Position numbers and translations under genes: made by a program. Below the pieces are notes generated by a model. That model did not search any database, was not told the origin of the DNA, and was given only the letters and a program-made list of their open reading frames with translations. From the NCBI GenBank assembly GCA_013297675.1, contig JAAFHZ010000002.1:42654-106653 (forward strand): a DNA stretch of 64,000 nt, in the 5' to 3' direction. This document shows, piece after piece, positions 27,134 through 36,383 of the stretch. The DNA is from Synechococcales cyanobacterium bin59.metabat.ball.084. GTDB taxonomy: Bacteria > Cyanobacteriota > Cyanobacteriia > Cyanobacteriales > Chamaesiphonaceae. Every line of letters starts with the position of its first letter. Positions within the stretch are counted from its first letter, which is position 1.

Positions 27134-29335
27134 ATGGCAACTAAATTTCCAAAATTTAGCCAAGACCTAGCACAGGATCCAACCACCCGGCGGATCTGGT
27201 ACGGGATTGCCACAGCTCACGATTTTGAAAGCCACGATGGCATGACCGAAGAAAGTCTTTACCAAAAGATTTTTGCAACGCACTTCGGCCATCTCGGCAT
27301 CATCTTCCTCTGGGCTTCGGGTAACCTGTTCCACGTAGCTTGGCAAGGCAACTTCGAGCAATGGATTAAAGATCCTCTAAATGTTCGCCCGATCGCTCAC
27401 GCGATTTGGGACCCTCACTTCGGTCAACCTGCCGTAGAAGCTTTCACTCAAGGTGGCGCTTCTAACCCCGTGAACATTGCCTACTCTGGTGTTTACCAGT
27501 GGTGGTACACGATCGGGATGCGCACTAATGCCGACCTCTATGCAGGCGCATTGGGCTTGATCTTGTTTGCAGCGGTCTTACTTTTTGCGGGCTGGTTACA
27601 CCTGCAACCTAAGTTCCGTCCGGCATTGTCTTGGTTCAAAAATGCTGAATCTCGCCTCAACCACCACTTGGCTGGTTTGTTCGGTGTCAGCTCTTTGGCT
27701 TGGACTGGTCACTTAGTTCACGTAGCAATTCCAGAATCTCGCGGTCAGCACGTTGGTTGGGATAACTTCTTAACCACCATGCCTCACCCGGCTGGTTTGG
27801 CTCCATTCTTTAGTGGCAACTGGGGTGTTTACGCAGAAAACCCTGATACTGCTCAGCAGATGTTTGGGACAGCACAAGGCTCTGGGACTGCAATCTTGAC
27901 TTTCTTGGGTGGCTTCCATCCTCAAACTCAGTCTTTGTGGCTGACTGATATGGCTCACCACCATTTGGCGATCGCGGTGATTTTCATCGTGGCTGGCCAC
28001 ATGTACCGTACCAACTTTGGTATTGGTCACAGCATCAAGGAAATCTTGAATGCTCACAAACCCCCTGCTGGTAAGTTAGGCGAAGGTCACAAAGGTCTGT
28101 ACGACACTGTGAACAACTCCTTACACTTCCAATTAGGCTTGGCTTTGGCTTCACTGGGTGTAGTAACTTCTTTGGTTGCTCAACACATGTACTCCATGCC
28201 TCCCTATGCTTTCTTAGCACAGGATTTCACTACCCAAGCAGCGCTCTACACTCATCACCAGTATATTGCTGGGTTCTTGATGGTAGGTGCCTTTGCTCAC
28301 GGCGCAATCTTCTTTGTGCGTGATTACGATCCTGAACAAAACCGCAACAACGTGTTGGCTAGAATGCTAGAACACAAAGAAGCAATCATCTCTCACTTGA
28401 GCTGGGTTTCTCTGTTCTTGGGCTTCCACACTTTGGGCTTGTATGTTCATAACGACGTAGTAGTTGCCTTTGGTACTCCCGAAAAGCAAATCTTGATCGA
28501 GCCAGTATTTGCTCAGTTCGTGCAAGGTGCTCAAGGTAAAGTTCTTTACGGCTTCGACGCTCTGTTGTCTAACGCTGGCAGTTTGGCTTCTACCACTAAC
28601 GCAGTTTATCTGCCGGGCTGGTTAGATGCGATTAACTCTGGTACTAACTCGCTGTTCTTAACCATTGGTCCTGGCGACTTTTTGGTTCACCACGCGATCG
28701 CCCTCGGACTTCACACCACTACTTTGATTTTGGTCAAAGGTGCGTTGGATGCCCGTGGTTCTAAACTGATGCCCGATAAAAAGGATTTCGGTTATGCTTT
28801 CCCTTGCGACGGCCCTGGTCGGGGCGGCACCTGTGATATTTCTGGTTGGGATTCGTTCTACCTGGCAATGTTCTGGATGCTGAATACCTTAGGTTGGGTA
28901 ACGTTCTATTGGCATTGGAAACATTTGGGAATTTGGCAGGGTAACGTTGCCCAGTTTAATGAGTCTTCGACTTACATCATGGGCTGGTTGCGCGATTACC
29001 TGTGGTTGAATTCTTCGCAGTTAATTAATGGCTACAACCCCATGGGGATGAATAATCTCTCGGTTTGGGCTTGGATGTTCTTGTTCGGCCACTTGGTTTG
29101 GGCAACGGGCTTCATGTTCTTGATTAGCTGGCGCGGTTACTGGCAAGAGCTGATTGAGACTGTGGTTTGGGCGCATGAGCGTACTCCACTTGCCAATATG
29201 GTTCGCTGGAAAGATAAGCCGGTTGCTCTGTCGATCGTGCAGGCTCGGGTGGTAGGTTTGGCTCACTTTACGGTTGGCTATATCCTGACTTACGCTGCCT
29301 TCTTGATTGCTTCGACTGCTGGTAAGTTCGGCTAA
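27134..29335 (+). CDS. psaB: photosystem I P700 apoprotein A2
   Basis: 733 residues, full length. It starts [20 protein letters not shown], the standard PsaB N-terminus. FX motif [12 protein letters not shown] at about 556-567, WISLFLGFH-like helix ([19 protein letters not shown]) and the C-terminal helices ending ASTAGKFG. Pairs with PsaA to form the photosystem I core. A short stem (ATCACAGTGAT) lies just before the start. Operon ends with the terminator at 29361. Confidence 0.99.
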   Translation: MATKFPKFSQDLAQDPTTRRIWYGIATAHDFESHDGMTEESLYQKIFATHFGHLGIIFLWASGNLFHVAWQGNFEQWIKDPLNVRPIAHAIWDPHFGQPAVEAFTQGGASNPVNIAYSGVYQWWYTIGMRTNADLYAGALGLILFAAVLLFAGWLHLQPKFRPALSWFKNAESRLNHHLAGLFGVSSLAWTGHLVHVAIPESRGQHVGWDNFLTTMPHPAGLAPFFSGNWGVYAENPDTAQQMFGTAQGSGTAILTFLGGFHPQTQSLWLTDMAHHHLAIAVIFIVAGHMYRTNFGIGHSIKEILNAHKPPAGKLGEGHKGLYDTVNNSLHFQLGLALASLGVVTSLVAQHMYSMPPYAFLAQDFTTQAALYTHHQYIAGFLMVGAFAHGAIFFVRDYDPEQNRNNVLARMLEHKEAIISHLSWVSLFLGFHTLGLYVHNDVVVAFGTPEKQILIEPVFAQFVQGAQGKVLYGFDALLSNAGSLASTTNAVYLPGWLDAINSGTNSLFLTIGPGDFLVHHAIALGLHTTTLILVKGALDARGSKLMPDKKDFGYAFPCDGPGRGGTCDISGWDSFYLAMFWMLNTLGWVTFYWHWKHLGIWQGNVAQFNESSTYIMGWLRDYLWLNSSQLINGYNPMGMNNLSVWAWMFLFGHLVWATGFMFLISWRGYWQELIETVVWAHERTPLANMVRWKDKPVALSIVQARVVGLAHFTVGYILTYAAFLIASTAGKFG

Positions 29336-29360
29336 GATTTCGATCTTAACCAACTCCTAT

Positions 29361-29388
29361 AAAAAGCCTCGTTTCGGCGGGGCTTTTT
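29361..29388 (+). terminator. intrinsic terminator of psaAB
   Basis: AAAAAGCCTCG at 29361-29371 pairs with CGGGGCTTTTT at 29378-29388, giving an 11-bp stem with built-in T run and a 6-base loop. Confidence 0.92.
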
Positions 29389-29435
29389 GCGTTGCTTATA
29401 GATCTGATATACTGTTTAAAATCTTTTGTTAAATT

Positions 29436-29615
29436 ATGAATTTACCAACTGCGGAGCAGTGCATAAAATGCGTTATTCTCTCCCAAAATCTGACTAATAC
29501 CTTTTTACCTATTTATATAGTCCGTCTTGATGAACGAACGGGTAACATATTTATGCTGGTAGGAGATAGTATAGAGATAGAAATTTACCGTGATGGTCAG
29601 TGGAGGTACTTATAA
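29436..29615 (+). CDS. small protein, DUF6888-like
   Basis: 59 residues. It begins MNLPTAEQCIKCVILSQNLT, continues TFLPIYIVRLDERTGNIFML and ends YRDGQWRYL. This resembles the small cyanobacterial DUF6888 family as I recall it: LPIYVVRLDE, then acidic strand, then GQWRF. The stop overlaps the ATG of the next gene by one base (TAATG), indicating translational coupling. Function unknown; such tiny coupled pairs are often toxin-antitoxin-like. Confidence 0.65.
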   Translation: MNLPTAEQCIKCVILSQNLTNTFLPIYIVRLDERTGNIFMLVGDSIEIEIYRDGQWRYL

Positions 29616-29815
29616 TGCAGTCTAACTTTGAAACTATGTCTAAAGTAGAACTAAGAGCCTATGTCATTGCTAATCCTGGCAATCAGGAAGCTTTTTACAT
29701 GTTTATCGATCGGTTTGCCTCTACGCCTACAGAAGTATTCAGTGGTGGAGCAGAAGAAGTTGAGTTCCAGGTGAAAAAGAAGATTGAAGAGCTTAGTAAA
29801 GCTAAGGATTCATAA
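29615..29815 (+). CDS. small protein, DUF6887-like
   Basis: 66 residues from the ATG at 29615. MSKVELRAYVIANPGNQEAFYM and a Lys/Glu-rich end match my memory of the DUF6887 family, which usually sits next to DUF6888. Helical and acidic. Coupled to the preceding gene through TAATG. GTGGAGG about 10 bases before the ATG is a possible ribosome binding site within the previous gene. Confidence 0.68.
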   Translation: MQSNFETMSKVELRAYVIANPGNQEAFYMFIDRFASTPTEVFSGGAEEVEFQVKKKIEELSKAKDS

Positions 29816-29887
29816 TCACCGTGTAAGCTCGGGTAGTTGGTTTCGCTCACTATGCTATGATAGTAAACATTGATCAAAATTTTGACC

Positions 29888-30217
29888 GTGAGCGAAGAAC
29901 CTTTTTACCACCGCCGCAAATCCTCATCTCAGACCGCCGAAGTGGCCAGAATGCAAATTGCCAGTCAAGAAATGTGGGGCGGACCAAAACGAAACTATGT
30001 GTGTAGTGAAGAGCCAGTAGTTAATGCCTATGTAGGGGAAATTCCCAGAGAGACAGAAAAGGGCATCGAATTTACCACACCGGTCAAACCAGATTCTTAT
30101 CATCCAGCTTTGGTAGAATGGTCAATCAGAGAAGGAGAGCGTGAAGGTGTGTGGGTCGAAGACGGGTACGCTAAAATCAAGGTGAGCATCACTTTCTGTA
30201 ATCAGTTGGATGATTAG
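29888..30217 (+). CDS. hypothetical protein
   Basis: 109 residues from the GTG at 29888 (a TTG 18 bases upstream is also possible). Soluble, with SQTAEVARMQIASQEMWGGP near the start and a C-terminal strand-rich part (EWSIREGEREGVWVEDGYAK). I do not recognise it. It precedes the next gene by 9 bases, so the two are probably co-transcribed. Confidence 0.5.
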   Translation: MSEEPFYHRRKSSSQTAEVARMQIASQEMWGGPKRNYVCSEEPVVNAYVGEIPRETEKGIEFTTPVKPDSYHPALVEWSIREGEREGVWVEDGYAKIKVSITFCNQLDD

Positions 30218-30226
30218 GAGACTTTG

Positions 30227-31117
30227 GTGAGTAATTTAAAGCTAGTAAAATTTGAAGAAGTAACTCCAACTTTGTTGCGAGTAGCTTACTTCGATGGTCA
30301 TTTAGCGGAATTAATTAGTCACCTGAATCTACCAATTTATGGTGCTTACGATGGCCTAGATGAAATGGTATTTGCTTTTTTGACTTTGCCATCGGGGAGA
30401 ACTGTAACTTTAGGGGAATATGCTAACTCTCCACGTACTGGGGTGGATTTATATGTGGACTCAAAAATGGATGGTATCCCAGCAGCAATCTATGAAAGTT
30501 GTCAGCAGGTAGGAATCTCCAAAAGTCAAGTAGTTTGGTTCAGAGATAAGTTTCAAGCAGAGATAGATAATTTGTTTGCAGAGCGGGGAAGTATTCAGGA
30601 GATTGAAAAATCAAATAAAAATCAGGAAGTTGTTTATAATCCGATCACCTGTTTCCAACATTCATTGGAAATCTATGATCGAGCAGAATTTCCTGAATAT
30701 TGGGCGGTGTTGCAATACAATTTGGGCACAGCTTACTATGACGCTTTTAAAAGTCATAATGGTGATCGAGGTCGGAATTTAAAATGGGCAATTGATTGTT
30801 TGTACTATTCTCTAGAAATTTATGCAAGACATAAATCTTTTGAAAAGTGGGATATTAGTAGGCAAACTCTTGAAAAAGTTAAATATCTTCGAGATGAAGA
30901 CCTCGCAGAAGCTGATTTAACGGAAGCTAATCTCAGAGGAGCAGACCTTACAGGAGCAAATCTAAGTAATAGTGACCTTAGAAGAGCGAATATTATTGAA
31001 GTAGATTTCAGTGATTGTAATGTTACGGGAGCTAAGTTTGATAATAAACCGTCAGCGGGTTCTCAATTAAGACTCTCTAACCGTACCTATGGTTTAAAAG
31101 CTTCCATCGTTACTTAA
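30227..31117 (+). CDS. DUF2442-like / TPR / pentapeptide-repeat fusion protein
   Basis: 296 residues from the GTG at 30227, after an AGGAG site. About 1-75 looks like DUF2442 (FDGHLAELISHLNLPIYGAY, GEYANSPRTG...). About 140-215 holds TPR-like pairs of the type seen in cyanobacterial CHAT/TPR proteins (YWAVLQYNLGTAYYDA, SLEIYARHKSFEKW). About 225-275 has pentapeptide repeats (LAEADLTEANLRGADLTGAN). The end diverges. No enzyme motif. A DUF2887 3' remnant begins directly after the stop, so the 3' side may be a recombination joint. Confidence 0.7.
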   Translation: MSNLKLVKFEEVTPTLLRVAYFDGHLAELISHLNLPIYGAYDGLDEMVFAFLTLPSGRTVTLGEYANSPRTGVDLYVDSKMDGIPAAIYESCQQVGISKSQVVWFRDKFQAEIDNLFAERGSIQEIEKSNKNQEVVYNPITCFQHSLEIYDRAEFPEYWAVLQYNLGTAYYDAFKSHNGDRGRNLKWAIDCLYYSLEIYARHKSFEKWDISRQTLEKVKYLRDEDLAEADLTEANLRGADLTGANLSNSDLRRANIIEVDFSDCNVTGAKFDNKPSAGSQLRLSNRTYGLKASIVT

Positions 31118-31118
31118 A

Positions 31119-31411
31119 TACTAGATTTGTTGATCGCGGCCATAGTTTACAAATTTGCTGACCTTACCAGAGACGAGGTACTCACCATGTTAGGACTTGA
31201 ACTAAAAGAACCCAGAGCTTTTCGGGAAAGCAAAGCTGAAGGCATTGAGCAAGAGCGAAAGGTGGTGATCGAAGCATTAATAATTGCCCGGTTTGGCACG
31301 ATCAATGAAGAATTAGCGGAAGTAGTACCAAAGTTAATGGGTTTAGAAAGTGGAGAATATGCTGGATTACTACTTAGGCTGTCTCGATCGAAGCTTTTGG
31401 CTCTACCTTAA
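31119..31411 (+). pseudogene. 3' remnant of a DUF2887 (Rpn-type) gene
   Basis: Matches the last ~98 codons of the gene at 32804-33625 from the ATACTAGATTT boundary onward (AIVYKFADLTRDEVLTMLG, LKEPRAFRE, EYAGLLLRLSRS). The catalytic N-terminal half is missing and no proper start is visible. It is a broken duplicate. Confidence 0.75.
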
Positions 31412-31474
31412 AACATCGATTCGATTAATATATCAACTAATAAATTATTTTAATGAATAGTATGAGAGTGATCT

Positions 31475-32092
31475 ATGGATGAGATAAGAATTGGTGAAAA
31501 TAGAAAAGATGGGAATCTTAGAAATGCTAGCTTGGTAATAAAAATCATACAGTTAATTATTCTGTGGTTTCTGATATGGGTTAATCAGGAATATAGAGAT
31601 ATGTTTTTACTATTAGCTATAGTCTATTTAACTGATCTCTCTATTACATTTTACTCATACAGCGAAAGTAATTTGATGTTATCGAATGTAATCCGTATCA
31701 AGTCAAGAAATACGGAGAAAATATTATCTTTGATAGATTATATTTACAATAATGGGTATAAAAATAGATTCAATCCTCGTTTATACAAGAGTTTAAACAT
31801 TGAAATTGATGAGAGGCAGTGGATGGAAACAATTTCAATGCTCGTGAAATCTGGACAGGCCACAGAAAAACTAGAGCTTACTTGCCCTAACTGTCATGAT
31901 AGGATTGATAGTTACATCAAGTATCAAGATATACCTTTAGATCAAACTATTAGATGTATTCATTGCAATCATGAATTTGAAGTATCAGAAGAACATATTG
32001 TTCCAATGTATTCTTTTTCAGAGAGCTTTGATCCAACACAAGATCTTAGTATGCCCGAAAAACATTCCGGCAGCTTAGTCAAGAAGGATTAG
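31475..32092 (+). CDS. two-helix membrane protein with C-terminal zinc ribbon
   Basis: 205 residues. Two adjacent membrane helices (about 22-60; IIQLIILWFLIWVN and MFLLLAIVYLTDLSITFYSY), then a soluble helical part (about 75-130) and a zinc ribbon (CPNCH at about 136 and CIHCNHEFE at about 165). AT-rich and unlike the neighbouring core genes in codon use. The next gene, a nuclease, starts 10 bases later, so the two form an operon. The function is unknown; the pair is a candidate defence or sensing module. Confidence 0.6.
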   Translation: MDEIRIGENRKDGNLRNASLVIKIIQLIILWFLIWVNQEYRDMFLLLAIVYLTDLSITFYSYSESNLMLSNVIRIKSRNTEKILSLIDYIYNNGYKNRFNPRLYKSLNIEIDERQWMETISMLVKSGQATEKLELTCPNCHDRIDSYIKYQDIPLDQTIRCIHCNHEFEVSEEHIVPMYSFSESFDPTQDLSMPEKHSGSLVKKD

Positions 32093-32102
32093 GGAGAGCC
32101 GA

Positions 32103-32690
32103 GTGCCAGAAGAATTACCGCAAATTTTAACTCTTTTAGACAAACTAAAACTTTACCCTGATATCGTACTCGATGAAACATTAGCAGTATCCAAAAGCAC
32201 ACTCCAAGATTTGTTAGCTAGAGCTAATAATCCTGGAATAAATGATGATGCTGGTTTGATTTTAGAAGAACTTGCCAAAGTTTTCCTAGAATCCCCCTAT
32301 CTCAAGCTTAACAAAGAACGTCGGCGATGCGAGAATGGTGAAATAGATTTAGATTTTACTGTTAAAAGATTTGAAGCAACACTTTTTTATGAATTCTCGT
32401 ATTTGCTAATTGTAGAGTGTAAAAACTGGAGCAAAAAAGCTGGAGCACCCGAAATAAGAGTATTCTGCTCCAAAATGCGCGATGTCCGATCGAATGTTGG
32501 CATCCTGTTCTCAAAGAACGGAATTACAAAGGATGCTAGGCGAATTATTCGTGATGCTTGGTTACGAGATGCAATAGTTGTAATTGTCCTTGATTTTGTG
32601 GATTTAGATAGAGTGATCAATGGGTCTGATAATCTCTATAAAATTATCAAACACAAATATCTCGCAGCCCGCACCGCGTCAGTAGATTAG
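32103..32690 (+). CDS. Mrr-like restriction endonuclease-fold protein
   Basis: 195 residues, GTG start. The core has the PD-(D/E)XK pattern: GEIDLDF (about 75), then LIVECKNW with the catalytic E-x-K (about 100), and GAPEIRVFCSKMRDV. The downstream part NVGILFSKNGITKDARRI matches the Mrr/RecB-like nuclease family with conserved helices after the core. Predicted DNA nuclease. Encoded just after the membrane/zinc-ribbon gene; no methylase is adjacent, so a modification-dependent or effector nuclease is more likely than a classic restriction enzyme. Confidence 0.65.
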   Translation: MPEELPQILTLLDKLKLYPDIVLDETLAVSKSTLQDLLARANNPGINDDAGLILEELAKVFLESPYLKLNKERRRCENGEIDLDFTVKRFEATLFYEFSYLLIVECKNWSKKAGAPEIRVFCSKMRDVRSNVGILFSKNGITKDARRIIRDAWLRDAIVVIVLDFVDLDRVINGSDNLYKIIKHKYLAARTASVD

Positions 32691-32803
32691 ATATTAAGAA
32701 AGCAGCTTGATTCTGATTTATCATTCATTAATGATTTTGTTATTTCGCTCACCCCCCTGCACCCGAGAAGTCTATAGTATACAAAGACTTCAACAACGAC
32801 CTT

Positions 32804-33625
32804 ATGAAACAGGACACAATATTCTACCAACTGTTCAAACGCTCTCCCACCCTCCTCTTCGAGCTAATATCCAGCTTCCCGCCCCAAGCCGAAGACCATC
32901 GATTTGACTCGATCGAAGTCAAAGAAACCGCATTCCGTGCAGACGGCGTATTCTTACCACCAACCCCTGAAGGAAACGTCTACTTCTGCGAAGTTCAGCA
33001 AGCCAGAGATAACCTACTATACGAAAGACTCCTTGCCGAAATCAGCATCTTCGCCTATCGAGAAAGAGACAGCTTCAAGGACTGGAAAGCCGTCGTCATC
33101 TATCCTACCCGCGACATCGAACAAGAACGCCTAGAAGTGGTACAAGAATTTTTAGATAGTGGGCGCATCACCCGCATATATCTCGATGAACTAGGAGCGA
33201 TCGAAGATCTGCCCTGGAGTCTAAGCTTAATGGCCTTGACCATTTTGTCCAGCGATGAAATGCTAGAAAAAGCCAGAGGGATGTTACAGCGATCGGAGAC
33301 ATCCAATGAAGGATCTGCAATACTAGATTTAGTGATCACGGCCATAGTTTACAAATTTGCTGAACTTACCAGAGACGAGGTACTGACCATGTTAGGAATT
33401 GAACTTAAAGAACCCAGAGCTTTTCGGGAAGCCAGAGAAGACGGTAAAGCGGAGGCGATTGAGGCTATATTGTTGGCGCGTTTTGGGGCGATCGATGAGG
33501 AGTTGGCCAAAGTTGTACCAAAGCTGATGCAGCTCGAAAGTACAGAATATGCTGGACTGTTAATTAATTTATCTCGATCGCCTTTGGCGCAAGCGGAGCT
33601 ATCGGAGCTTTTAGCTCTACCTTAA
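32804..33625 (+). CDS. DUF2887 / Rpn-family PD-(D/E)XK protein
   Basis: 273 residues. It starts MKQDTIFYQLFKRSPTLLFE, then the nuclease core FRADGVFLPP (about 46) and VYFCEVQQ (about 60), and the C-terminal LTRDEVLTMLGIELKEPRAF and EYAGLLINLSRS. The family is abundant in cyanobacteria and related to recombination-promoting Rpn nucleases. Its 3' third is duplicated at 31119-31411. Confidence 0.85.
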   Translation: MKQDTIFYQLFKRSPTLLFELISSFPPQAEDHRFDSIEVKETAFRADGVFLPPTPEGNVYFCEVQQARDNLLYERLLAEISIFAYRERDSFKDWKAVVIYPTRDIEQERLEVVQEFLDSGRITRIYLDELGAIEDLPWSLSLMALTILSSDEMLEKARGMLQRSETSNEGSAILDLVITAIVYKFAELTRDEVLTMLGIELKEPRAFREAREDGKAEAIEAILLARFGAIDEELAKVVPKLMQLESTEYAGLLINLSRSPLAQAELSELLALP

Positions 33626-33636
33626 GTGGCAATTCT

Positions 33637-33861
33637 TTATTGAGGTGTGTAGATATCTTCTTCGGCATCATGGAGAAAGGCAAAACTGGGATTGCTAGCA
33701 ATAGCTTTGCTCCACTGATCGGGAGTGAGATCGTCTGATTCTAGAGATTCTGGAAACAAGATAATGATTTGCACTCGACTGGGCTGGTTGAGGGGCAGTA
33801 GCTCATCGAGCTGTAATTCGCCTTGGGCGCTGATGGTACCGGCGCATTCGATCGACCTCAT
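33637..33861 (-). CDS. small antitoxin-like protein
   Basis: 74 residues. N-terminal beta segment (GTISAQGELQLDELLPLNQP, VQIIILFPE) resembles AbrB/VapB-like antitoxin N-termini found singly in cyanobacteria; the rest is acidic (DDLTPDQWSKAIASNP). No toxin gene is adjacent. Converges with the DUF2887 gene, whose stop is 11 bases away. Confidence 0.6.
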   Translation of the reverse strand: MRSIECAGTISAQGELQLDELLPLNQPSRVQIIILFPESLESDDLTPDQWSKAIASNPSFAFLHDAEEDIYTPQ

Positions 33862-34092
33862 AAAATCACCTAAGTAAACCTTGGCTCTATTTTAATCCAA
33901 AAATTTCAAACCCCATTCCATTAATCCATATCTCTAGAGTATTATTAAATTCTAGATACCTTTCTCCACAAGGATCTTAGATTTGACCAGTCTATGTAAA
34001 TTGGCCTGATTTTATCCATTATTATTCATGCAAAGATTGTACGATCACGCATCTTCGTTGTTAATTATTTTCTTGGCAAAAAGGAGCGGAGT

Positions 34093-34164
34093 ATGGGTTT
34101 TACTGTCTACTTGCCTGACAATCCAGTTTTCCCCGAATCGTTAGAAGCGATCGAGACTAGCTGA
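34093..34164 (+). CDS. possible 23-residue ORF or gene remnant
   Basis: A good AAGGAG site precedes an ATG. The 23 codons (start MGFTVYLPDNPVFPE) end at a TGA that overlaps the amidase stop on the other strand. It may be the cut-off start of a lost gene. Low confidence. Confidence 0.2.
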   Translation: MGFTVYLPDNPVFPESLEAIETS

Positions 34165-35557
34165 CCGCAATCGAGCCAGGGAGCTTGCCCAATTGCTGTT
34201 CGAGCTGAGCCGCAAGGCTAATGAGTTGGGCTTCGGCTCCTAAGTTGCCCACTAGCTGAACGCTGATCGGTAAATTAGTCTGCGGCTCCAAGGCTACTGG
34301 CAACACCATCACTGGTTGACCTGTAGCATTAAACAGCGGACAAGGAGCCGTCCAATCACAGATTTTAGTAAACATTTCCTCCGGCGGCAGGTCTGCCCAA
34401 GCCCCGATCGCAATCGTCGAATGTAAATAAACTGGGGCAAGCAATACATCAAACTCTTGCCAGCGGGCAACCACTTGGCGAGAAATTGCTTGCAGACTAT
34501 ATAAAGAATTCAAAAAATCAGCCGCACTGCCCGATCGACCAATCAGCCACTGATTAAACCCGCCCAAGGCTGGAGCCGGAACGCCTGCGGCGGCAATCGC
34601 CGTCTGCCAAACAGTCATAAAAGGATCGATCGCCGCTTGGATATCCATTTCTGTCTCAGATATTTGATGACCTAGATTGCTCAGTGCATCGGCAGCTAAA
34701 TCGATCGCCACGCTGTAGGTCATATCGATATTTGTGAAGGGAGGGAAAGATTTACAGACGGCAATTTTAAGCTGACCCGGAGATCGCTGAGCCGCTGCTA
34801 AAAAAGAATCTGCCAGAGCCGGAAACAGATAGGGATCTCCCGGCAGTCGCTGGGCCATGGCATCTAGTAACGCCGCTGCATCGGCCACATTTCTGGCGAT
34901 CGGTCCCCGCGCCGCTAAACCAGTAATTCTGTCCCCGACCGGCGCATCCGAAACCCGTCCTCGGGTGGGCTTAATGCCTACCAAACCACAGCAATGAGCT
35001 GGTCCCCGCAGCGAACCACCGCCATCATCACCATGGGCAAAAGGCAACATGCCCGCTGCCACCGCCGCTGCCGCACCACCGCTGCTGCCCCCCGCAGTAT
35101 GTGCCAAATTCCAAGGATTACGAGTCGGAGCAAAACCCGGAGTTTCACTAAAAGGCAAGGCGGCCAGCTCAGAAATTGCGGTTTTGCCCAAAATATTGCA
35201 GCCCGCTTGGCTCAGCAGCACAACCATCGAATCGTCAGTTACCGCCGGTTGCTCTTTGAGTGCCGCTACCCCATAGCTGCAAGGCATCCCGGCCACCGGA
35301 TTCAAATCTTTAATGCCTATAGGTAAACCAAAGAGCGGCGGGAGCTGAGCTGGATTTTTAGCCAGCAGTGTGGTTTGAGCCTGGGCGGTTTGCCGAGCGC
35401 GATCTTTGGCCACATGAAAAAAAGCCCCAACTTGGGGATTTAGTCGATCGATTCTGGCCAAATATAGCTCTAAGAGTTCGATCGGAGAAATTTGCTTTTG
35501 ACGAATTAATTCGGCTTGCTGGAGGGCAGAAGTCGAAAGCAGATCGGCATCAATCAT
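34157..35557 (-). CDS. amidase-signature family amidohydrolase
   Basis: 466 residues from the ATG at 35557. The Ser-cisSer-Lys triad can be placed: Lys in LPIGIKDLNPV, cis-Ser in GGSSGGAAAAVAAG and Ser nucleophile in DDGGGSLRGPA, followed by HCCGLVGIKPTRGRVS. Amidases of this kind hydrolyse carboxamides; this is not GatA, which is usually about 480 residues and carries its own signature. A substrate cannot be inferred. The stop lies 41 bases before the lepB gene downstream at 35606, same strand, so genes run lepB, lepB, amidase. Confidence 0.88.
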   Translation of the reverse strand: MIDADLLSTSALQQAELIRQKQISPIELLELYLARIDRLNPQVGAFFHVAKDRARQTAQAQTTLLAKNPAQLPPLFGLPIGIKDLNPVAGMPCSYGVAALKEQPAVTDDSMVVLLSQAGCNILGKTAISELAALPFSETPGFAPTRNPWNLAHTAGGSSGGAAAAVAAGMLPFAHGDDGGGSLRGPAHCCGLVGIKPTRGRVSDAPVGDRITGLAARGPIARNVADAAALLDAMAQRLPGDPYLFPALADSFLAAAQRSPGQLKIAVCKSFPPFTNIDMTYSVAIDLAADALSNLGHQISETEMDIQAAIDPFMTVWQTAIAAAGVPAPALGGFNQWLIGRSGSAADFLNSLYSLQAISRQVVARWQEFDVLLAPVYLHSTIAIGAWADLPPEEMFTKICDWTAPCPLFNATGQPVMVLPVALEPQTNLPISVQLVGNLGAEAQLISLAAQLEQQLGKLPGSIAVS

Positions 35558-35605
35558 CACAAATAGGTTTGGGCGGACAGTGCCTACCCTATCATGTGGC
35601 GATTC

Positions 35606-36295
35606 CTATTTAACATAAGAAGGCTTCGGATCTATGGCACCCATGCGATCGAGCGGCCAATAGCGCACCACGGCTTTACCGATCAGGTTCTTTTTGGGTA
35701 AAAATCCCCACACCCGGCTATCGGAGCTATCGCCGCGATGATCACCTAGCACCACATAGTGATCGGGTGGTACTACTTTATTAAATTCAGGGCCTTTGTC
35801 ATCAGCACTCCACAGTCGAGCATCAGGATCTTTGCTGTGCTTTTTGGCGTAGAGCTGAGTCATTTCAGCCACATGTACCGTGCTGGGATAGTTTTCCGGC
35901 AAAGGCTGACCGTTAATGGTCACTTGGTCATCGACCACCACCACCTTGTCACCGGGTAGACCAATAATCCGTTTAATGAAAGACTCCGTATGCCCTTGCG
36001 CCTTCAGGGCATCAGTGGGTTCAAACACTACAATATCGCCCCGTTGGGGTGAGCTAAAGCGGTAGCTAACCTTATCGACCATTACTCGATCGTCTACTTG
36101 TAAGGTTGGCTCCATCGAGCCAGAAGGGATAAACCGGGCATCGGCTACAAATTGGCGAGTGCCCAAAGCTAATACCAAACTCAATCCCAGAGTTTTGAGG
36201 GTTTCTACCCAAAAGTTTTCCTGTTTTTTGGGGGGCTTAACTTCTTCGCTAGAGTTTGGTTCGGTGGAGTTTGGTAATGAAGAATCTTGGGTCAT
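35606..36295 (-). CDS. lepB: signal peptidase I, copy 2
   Basis: 229 residues. A single membrane anchor (about 28-47), nucleophile Ser in IPSGSMEPTL, general-base Lys in FIKRIIGLPGD, and C-terminal boxes GDHRGDSSDSRVWGF and VRYWPLDRMG. Cleaves Sec/Tat signal peptides at the outer face of the plasma or thylakoid membrane. It is a tandem paralogue of the next gene upstream. The N-terminus is acidic and Pro-rich. Confidence 0.93.
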   Translation of the reverse strand: MTQDSSLPNSTEPNSSEEVKPPKKQENFWVETLKTLGLSLVLALGTRQFVADARFIPSGSMEPTLQVDDRVMVDKVSYRFSSPQRGDIVVFEPTDALKAQGHTESFIKRIIGLPGDKVVVVDDQVTINGQPLPENYPSTVHVAEMTQLYAKKHSKDPDARLWSADDKGPEFNKVVPPDHYVVLGDHRGDSSDSRVWGFLPKKNLIGKAVVRYWPLDRMGAIDPKPSYVK

Positions 36296-36383
36296 AAGAG
36301 ATCACCGAGAATTTAAGACTGATAGAGTGATTTGGGATGGAATGTTTTCTGGCCGGAAATCAGTGAAAGCCAGAAATCTCGAC

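Noticed and set aside
32707..33134. Alternative-frame ORFs in the DUF2887 gene
   Set aside because: Overlap the supported frame; no independent evidence.
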